DNA from: Comamonas halotolerans
GTDB lineage: Bacteria; Pseudomonadota; Gammaproteobacteria; Burkholderiales; Burkholderiaceae_C
Length of the DNA stretch: 45,531 nucleotides
Assembly (NCBI RefSeq): GCF_030162935.1
Contig: NZ_JASAUZ010000014.1
Span: 1-45,531, forward strand
Direction of reading: 5' to 3'
Translations under genes and position numbers: made by a program
Notes under the pieces: model-generated
The model's input: only the letters and a program-made list of their open reading frames with translations
Told to the model about the DNA's origin: nothing
Databases searched by the model: none
In this document: positions 41,372-45,531 of the stretch, in pieces
How positions within the stretch are numbered: the stretch's first letter is position 1
Layout of the letters: each line of letters opens with the position of its first letter

Positions 41372-41785
41372 CTAAGGTGCTGGCGGGACCAAACGAAAAA
41401 CTGCCCTGGCTACGGCAAGCACCTGGCCTGATGCGTCTTTTGCCTCTGCTTCACAAAAGGCAATGCGTTTGCCACGTCGGGAGCAGCGGGCAATTAGGTT
41501 TACCGTTGCTTTAGCTGGCTCATAAAAGTGCGTGCTCATATCGATGGTTGCGGCGCCGCAACCAAGCGGGTCATGGGAACGTGCGGCAACACTGAGCGAA
41601 AAGTCAAAAGCGCTCATTAGTGCACCACCATGGATATCCCCTCGACTGTTGAGCAGTGCAGGGTAGGGAAGCAAGCGTGTATGGCAGCTGTCTTCTGACA
41701 GGCTAATACACTCCAGACCAAGATGGGTCATGAAGGGCACATCAATGCCGAAATGCTGTGATAGCACGCCGTGTTGGTAAATCAA
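41372..41785 (-). CDS. PaaI-type hotdog-fold thioesterase
   Basis: A 137-residue hotdog-fold protein with the PaaI-type core NSRGDIHGGALMSAFDFSLS (catalytic region with Asp/His/Gly-Gly) and ATIDMSTHFYEPAKATVNLI after it. It should hydrolyse short or aromatic acyl-CoA thioesters, rescuing CoA or clearing dead-end intermediates. I favour the TTG at 41785 because GGGAG lies 8 bases before it. The in-frame ATG at 41851 would overlap the preceding Bug gene by more than 40 bases. It sits 36 bp upstream of the carboxylase, so it is co-transcribed. Confidence 0.82.
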   Translation of the reverse strand: MIYQHGVLSQHFGIDVPFMTHLGLECISLSEDSCHTRLLPYPALLNSRGDIHGGALMSAFDFSLSVAARSHDPLGCGAATIDMSTHFYEPAKATVNLIARCSRRGKRIAFCEAEAKDASGQVLAVARAVFRLVPPAP

Positions 41786-41808
41786 AATCAAGTCTCCCAG
41801 GTTTGGTG

Positions 41809-42807
41809 TTATTGCGCAGTGATATTTGCACTGGTAATCACCTTTTTCCATTTATCCAGCTCGCTGTGGATAAATTCCGTTACCTGAGCTGATTTAAGTG
41901 TGGCAGGAATGGCGTTATTGTCGACAAACCATTTTGCGGTTGCAGGCTCTGCATTGCTCTCGAGCACAATATTGTTGAGCTTGTCTACGATGGCTGCCGG
42001 CATACCCGCCGGACCAAATACACCCACCCAAGCCTGAGACTCGTAGTCAGGATAGCCCGATTCAGCAATAGTGGGCACTGATGGTAATGTCGGCAGACGC
42101 GCTTTTGATGTGACTGCGATGGCTTTCAGTTCGCCACTGCGGATAAAGGCTGCTGTCGAGCTTGCATCAAGAAATGCTGAGGGGATTTGGGATCCAATCA
42201 GATCAGCCACAGCTGGCGAAGCGCTTTTATATGGCACATGGCGCAGGTTGACACTGCTGATCAGTTTGAATAGCTCACCAGATAGGTGAGCGGATCCGCC
42301 TACACCGCTTGATCCAAATGCAAGACCACCTTTTTCCTTGTTGGCATAAGCAGAGAACTCCTGGAGGTTCGATACAGGAGATTTAGTTGGCACGAGAAGC
42401 ACATTTGGTGCATATGCCAATATGGCGATATTACTGAAATCTTTTTTCGGATTGTATGGTAAGTCGGGTTGAAGTGCAGGATATATTACTTGCTGCGTGG
42501 CAGTGACCAATAGGGTATAGCCATCAGGTTTTTCGCGGGCAACGAAAGCCGTGCCAATCTGCCCGCTAGCCCCCACTTTGTTTTGCACGATTACAGAAGA
42601 ATTTAATGCCGTTCCTAAATTGTTAGCAAATCGCCGTGCAGCAAGGTCAGTAAAGCCTCCAGCTGCAAACGGTACGACGATGGTTATGGTTTTCCCATTC
42701 GGCCACTCGTGTGCAGCTGCAGGGGATACCAGAAACAAGGTAGTAACCCCAAGAAAGAAAGAGACCAAGGAGGTAACCTTATGGAGGAAAATATTTTTTT
42801 GCTGCAT
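41809..42807 (-). CDS. Bug/TctC-family periplasmic solute-binding protein
   Basis: A 332-residue secreted receptor with a signal peptide (about 1-32, ending VSPAAAHEW). The family core reads KTITIVVPFAAGGFTDLAAR, SGQIGTAFVAREKPDGYTLL and RHVPYKSASPAVADLIGSQI. A GGAGAC site precedes the ATG at 42807; an ATG six codons upstream has no such site. It is the first gene of the second CoA operon and diverges from the LysR gene at 43028, whose ligand may be the acid this receptor binds. Confidence 0.92.
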   Translation of the reverse strand: MQQKNIFLHKVTSLVSFFLGVTTLFLVSPAAAHEWPNGKTITIVVPFAAGGFTDLAARRFANNLGTALNSSVIVQNKVGASGQIGTAFVAREKPDGYTLLVTATQQVIYPALQPDLPYNPKKDFSNIAILAYAPNVLLVPTKSPVSNLQEFSAYANKEKGGLAFGSSGVGGSAHLSGELFKLISSVNLRHVPYKSASPAVADLIGSQIPSAFLDASSTAAFIRSGELKAIAVTSKARLPTLPSVPTIAESGYPDYESQAWVGVFGPAGMPAAIVDKLNNIVLESNAEPATAKWFVDNNAIPATLKSAQVTEFIHSELDKWKKVITSANITAQ

Positions 42808-42862
42808 GAGTTTGTCTCCTGTCAAGTTCTTTCGTCGTTCTGCCTCTGAGAGGGTTTACGCT

Positions 42863-42887
42863 ATGACACAGCGTCCATAAATGTCAT
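42863..42887. promoter_or_regulatory. candidate LysR operator in the divergent region
   Basis: ATGACA-N13-TGTCAT, a perfect 6-bp inverted repeat, lies 56 bp upstream of the Bug gene and 141 bp upstream of the LysR gene. More ATGAC half-sites follow at about 42910 and 42942. Such arrays are usual for LysR recognition and activation sites. Confidence 0.5.
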
Positions 42888-43027
42888 GGAAACCACTTAG
42901 ATCATCTCTATGACTGAGTTAGAACGTATCGGATAAGGTGTTATGACTTCATGGTAGATGTGGACTCATTGCGTGACAAATCACATCTTTTTAGTGAAGC
43001 TATAGCGGTAAGGCATAGCTCACAGAA

Positions 43028-43996
43028 ATGGGGAATGAGACCTTGGATATTCGTCAATTGCGAACCATATTGGCCATTGCGGAAACAGGAAGCCTGACAC
43101 GAGCTGCTGAACTACTGCATGTGGTTCAACCTGCACTGTCCCGACAGCTCAAACAGCTCGAAGATGAGTTGGGTGCTACACTTTTTGATCGTAATCGATC
43201 GGGTATGGTGCTGACAGAGCCTGGACGCCGGTTCGTTGACCAAGTTCGGGTGTCTTTACAAGGTCTTTATCAGGCCAAGGCAGATATTGGCAGCGCAAAA
43301 GAAAAGCTTATGGGATCCGCTTCTATCGGGATGCTGCCTGGACTTGCAGCAGCGTTAGCAGGCCCACTGGTTTCCTCGCTGCACCGTCAATATCCAGATT
43401 TGAAAATTAGAATTCTGACTGGATTTACCGACGTTTTACAAGATGGTCTGGAGCGGGGGAAAATAGATATTTGCCTTATGGGTGATTATCTTCATTCAGC
43501 ACTTTTGCATACAGCTCCTGTATATCGAGAGCCGCTTTATGTGGTTGGGCTAGCTGGTACTGGACTAATGCCTTCTAAACCTTGGGTATTGGCAGATGTT
43601 GCCAAGCTTCCGTTGATTATTCCAGAGGCTAAAAGTCTTCAAGATGTGATTGTTCGTGCTTGCACCATAATGGGCGTCGATCTGAATGTGATAGCTGAGT
43701 CTGACAGCACTTCAGTGGTTATGCAACTAGTAGAAAGTGGTGTAGGTTATACTATCTTGCCTCTGATGCCAATACGTCCAGCTTTGCAATCAGGGAAACT
43801 GGTGGCTGCGCCTATTATTTCACCAGTTCTGCAGAGGACTATAAAAATATGCAGTCCTTTTATTTCACACAACCAATATCTTATTAATCCATTGAGAAAA
43901 GAAATACTTGGTTTGCTTAAACCGTTTGTAAAGACCTTTCACTTGCAGCGTGTGGAATGGTTGTTTGACGAAGATGAATCGAATTATATTTCGTAG
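43028..43996 (+). CDS. LysR-family transcriptional regulator
   Basis: A 322-residue LysR protein: N-terminal helix-turn-helix (IRQLRTILAIAETGSLTRAA, ELLHVVQPALSRQLKQLEDE, about residues 7-60) and a two-lobe ligand domain from about residue 90 (GSASIGMLPGLAAAL). It diverges from the Bug-thioesterase-carboxylase-CoA-transferase operon and is its likely activator, with the operator candidate at 42863-42887. It resembles the NAC/CynR-like group more than the catechol-type regulators. The gene is more AT-rich in its second half than its neighbours. Confidence 0.9.
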   Translation: MGNETLDIRQLRTILAIAETGSLTRAAELLHVVQPALSRQLKQLEDELGATLFDRNRSGMVLTEPGRRFVDQVRVSLQGLYQAKADIGSAKEKLMGSASIGMLPGLAAALAGPLVSSLHRQYPDLKIRILTGFTDVLQDGLERGKIDICLMGDYLHSALLHTAPVYREPLYVVGLAGTGLMPSKPWVLADVAKLPLIIPEAKSLQDVIVRACTIMGVDLNVIAESDSTSVVMQLVESGVGYTILPLMPIRPALQSGKLVAAPIISPVLQRTIKICSPFISHNQYLINPLRKEILGLLKPFVKTFHLQRVEWLFDEDESNYIS

Positions 43997-44219
43997 TATC
44001 TAATACTCTTAACTTTATAGCACTGACTACCTTAGCCGAGTCCAGAAGTGCACCAAAGGAGAAGGTGTTACAGGACGCGCTATGAGAGTCTATTCGGCCG
44101 CTTGGAAGCTTGCTGCTAAGTGATTTGGTCTCAGAAATAATTTAATGTATTAAATATTCAAAAAATAGGATATTAATTTCTCACGTGAGTGCTGAATTTT
44201 TTATCATCAGCAAAGTTTG
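43997..44219. other. AT-rich gap between the LysR gene and insertion-sequence remnants
   Basis: About 220 bp with no supportable gene. It contains long A/T runs around 44135-44180 and small repeats but no convincing terminator. It joins the LysR gene to the decayed mobile DNA at 44220-44981. Confidence 0.5.
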
Positions 44220-44321
44220 ATGGAGAGCAAAATTAACTTCATCAAACGATTTTATAAGCGTGTGATGGCTTGCGCCTTTGAACACCGAGTCGGCGAGCTG
44301 CATATCCGATATACATGTTGA
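44220..44321 (+). pseudogene. short transposase-like C-terminal fragment
   Basis: 33 codons (with KRVMACAFEHRVGELHIR) resemble the tail of some DDE transposases, which often read Arg-Val-Met-Ala-Arg-x-Phe-x-Arg-Gln-Val-x-Glu-Leu near the end. The frame ends exactly at the left edge of the IS3-like remnant (44319), as if that element had landed in it. No start region or catalytic part is left. Tentative identity. Confidence 0.35.
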
Positions 44322-44981
44322 ATCGATTTACTGAGCTAGGCCCTCTTCAGACGCCTGGCGTAGCATAGCCAGGGTTTGCGTTATCTCGTCAAAAACTCGC
44401 CTGATGCAACAACGCCAAATAGAGGCAGTCCAGTTCGTTTGAACAACTCGGTCCTATTGTTAAGCCACATACTTGAATCGAGTAGCACACCACCACGTTC
44501 TAACCAAACCTGCTTAACTAAGCACAGTAAGCGCTGGTCATCAATAGCTCGCTGGTTTTGTGGGTTTGCTTTCCTCGCATAGTACCCGACAGATGCGAGT
44601 GACTCTGAAAACGACTGGTGCTAACAATAAAGACCTACTTACGTCGCATTGACGAGCGAAGTACGCCGCCGCTCTTTTTAAGGATCTAGCGCTTCTCAGT
44701 GACCCGTTTCAGGTCAGCCTTCAAACGCCGCAACTCTTCGCTTTGGGTGGCGCGCTCAACATGCTTCACAGCAGGAATTTGCCTCAACTTAATCCACTTT
44801 TACAGGCTATGTGTACTCAGGCCTAAACGGCCTGAGACATCGGCCACACTGTGGCCGTGTACCAGATTTGTTTAGGAGCTTCAATCCTGAATGCTTATGG
44901 GTACCGTTGTGCGTTCATATGGCCTCCTATTTGAACGGAAATAGGAGGTTGTGAACTATCTAGAAAACTCAGGTCGATTCA
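44319..44981. mobile_element. decayed IS3-family insertion-sequence remnant
   Basis: About 663 bp bounded by TGAATCGA (44319-44326) and its complement TCGATTCA (44974-44981), an 8-bp terminal inverted repeat starting TG and ending CA as in the IS3 family. Inside, on the minus strand, are the broken orfA and a start of orfB. A complete IS3 element is about 1.2-1.4 kb, so nearly half, mostly orfB, is missing. No clear target duplication is seen (flanks GTT versus GTA). Confidence 0.6.
44505..44918 (-). pseudogene. broken IS3-family transposase (orfA and start of orfB)
   Basis: Starting at an ATG (44918) that keeps a perfect AGGAGG site, the minus strand encodes pieces of OrfA in shifting frames: AFRIEAPKQI, then HGHSVADVSGRLGLSTHSL, then KWIKLRQIPAVKHVERATQS with ELRRLKADLKRVTEKR after it. 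Stops interrupt it at codon 8, before KWIK and after VTEKR. A further shift leads to an OrfB-like start (RQCDV and later QRLLCL). At least three stops and two frameshifts make it non-functional. It reads away from the LysR gene and has no cargo gene. Confidence 0.75.
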
Positions 44982-45021
44982 GTAAGCGGATTCCTAAGGG
45001 CTGCATGTTGCTATGAGGACC

Positions 45022-45531
45022 TCACTGAGGCTCGATTCCCAAGCTTTGCATGAGCGCAGTGGTTGACTCCCATTCAATCGCCAGCTCTCGTTCAAATGCT
45101 TCCGGTCCTACAAAATGGGGGTATTGACCACCTGCACCAGTAGCAAGAAATTTGGCGAACTCTGGCGTTGCAATGGCTTGTTTAACAACCGCGCCCCAGC
45201 TGTTGACAATGTCAGCAGGCAATGCTTTAGGGCCAATAAGACCTGCCCACCAGACAACGTCTTTCAGGAATGGAGCAACGTATCCTTGTTCAGTGAATGT
45301 GGGCACCTGAGGCAAGAAATCGGTACGCTTAGGCCCAAGGATGGCCAAGGGGTGCATTTGATTTTTTTCCATGTACTCGGAGATCATGACTGGAGGACCC
45401 ACCGAAAGCTGCACGACATTCCCCAGAAGGTCCTGTGTGGCCGGACTTAACCCTTTGTAGGGAACGTGCAAGAACCGAGCGCCAGTGATCCGCTCCAGCG
45501 TGGCCATGATCAAGTGCGGAGCCGTGCCATA
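45022..45531 (-). CDS. Bug/TctC-family solute-binding protein, 5' part outside window
   Basis: The last 169 codons of a fifth Bug receptor; the frame is open through the right edge, so the true start lies beyond 45531. The visible part begins YGTAPHLIMATLERITGARF, the usual middle block, and goes on with LHVPYKGLSPATQDLLGNVV, the ligand-loop segment. It ends about 40 bp from the IS3-like remnant, with no terminator seen between. Confidence 0.9.
   Translation of the reverse strand, partial: YGTAPHLIMATLERITGARFLHVPYKGLSPATQDLLGNVVQLSVGPPVMISEYMEKNQMHPLAILGPKRTDFLPQVPTFTEQGYVAPFLKDVVWWAGLIGPKALPADIVNSWGAVVKQAIATPEFAKFLATGAGGQYPHFVGPEAFERELAIEWESTTALMQSLGIEPQ

Noticed and set aside
44376..44582. 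68-codon plus-strand frame
   Set aside because: Antisense to the decayed IS3 transposase, no ribosome-binding site and no domain pattern.

Overview
The window looks like chromosomal DNA of a beta-proteobacterium of the order Burkholderiales, most probably Comamonadaceae (Comamonas or a relative). This rests on moderate GC content, five orphan Bug/TctC solute-binding proteins, family III CoA-transferases, a PrpR-type sigma-54 activator and the overall protein style. The species cannot be fixed from sequence alone.

Region by region: 190-2785 is a copper-uptake pair (small secreted Cys protein and an OprC-like TonB receptor). 2878-4616 holds a small helix-turn-helix protein, a YjdM/PhnA zinc-ribbon protein and a small membrane protein. 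4817-9193 is a PLP-dependent D-cysteine desulfhydrase-like enzyme followed by a polar amino-acid ABC importer (binding protein, two permeases, ATPase). 9198-10253 is a graveyard: a DUF4123-like fragment, a VgrG C-terminal remnant and an IS5-family transposase tail. 10532-12254 carries a small membrane protein, an NlpC/P60 endopeptidase and an isochorismatase-like hydrolase. 12571-20297 (minus strand) is a TetR-RND efflux locus whose TolC-like gene is separated from the pump by pcm and a rhodanese gene. msrA diverges from it.

21020-24552 is a zinc locus: a Zur-like Fur protein behind a 9+9 bp inverted repeat, two small secreted metal-ligand-rich proteins and a ZnuD-like TonB receptor. The receptor carries a pure hexanucleotide repeat tract encoding (Asp-His)14. 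Next come an AEC-family transporter, pdxH and an OmpA-like periplasmic protein.

27166-42807 is the most distinctive part: two carboxylic-acid/CoA clusters on the minus strand. The first (31670 down to 27166) has a family III CoA-transferase, an HMG-CoA-lyase-like enzyme and two Bug receptors. It lies behind a perfect-looking -24/-12 sigma-54 promoter and diverges from a PrpR-like activator. The second (42807 down to 34452) has a Bug receptor, a hotdog thioesterase, a single-chain biotin-dependent acyl-CoA carboxylase, a double-domain CoA-transferase and another Bug receptor, and diverges from a LysR regulator. A glyoxalase I gene lies between the clusters. Together they suggest uptake, CoA activation, carboxylation and C-C cleavage of one or more branched or dicarboxylic acids; the substrates are not identified.

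44220-44981 is a nested insertion-sequence remnant, and the window ends inside a fifth Bug receptor gene.
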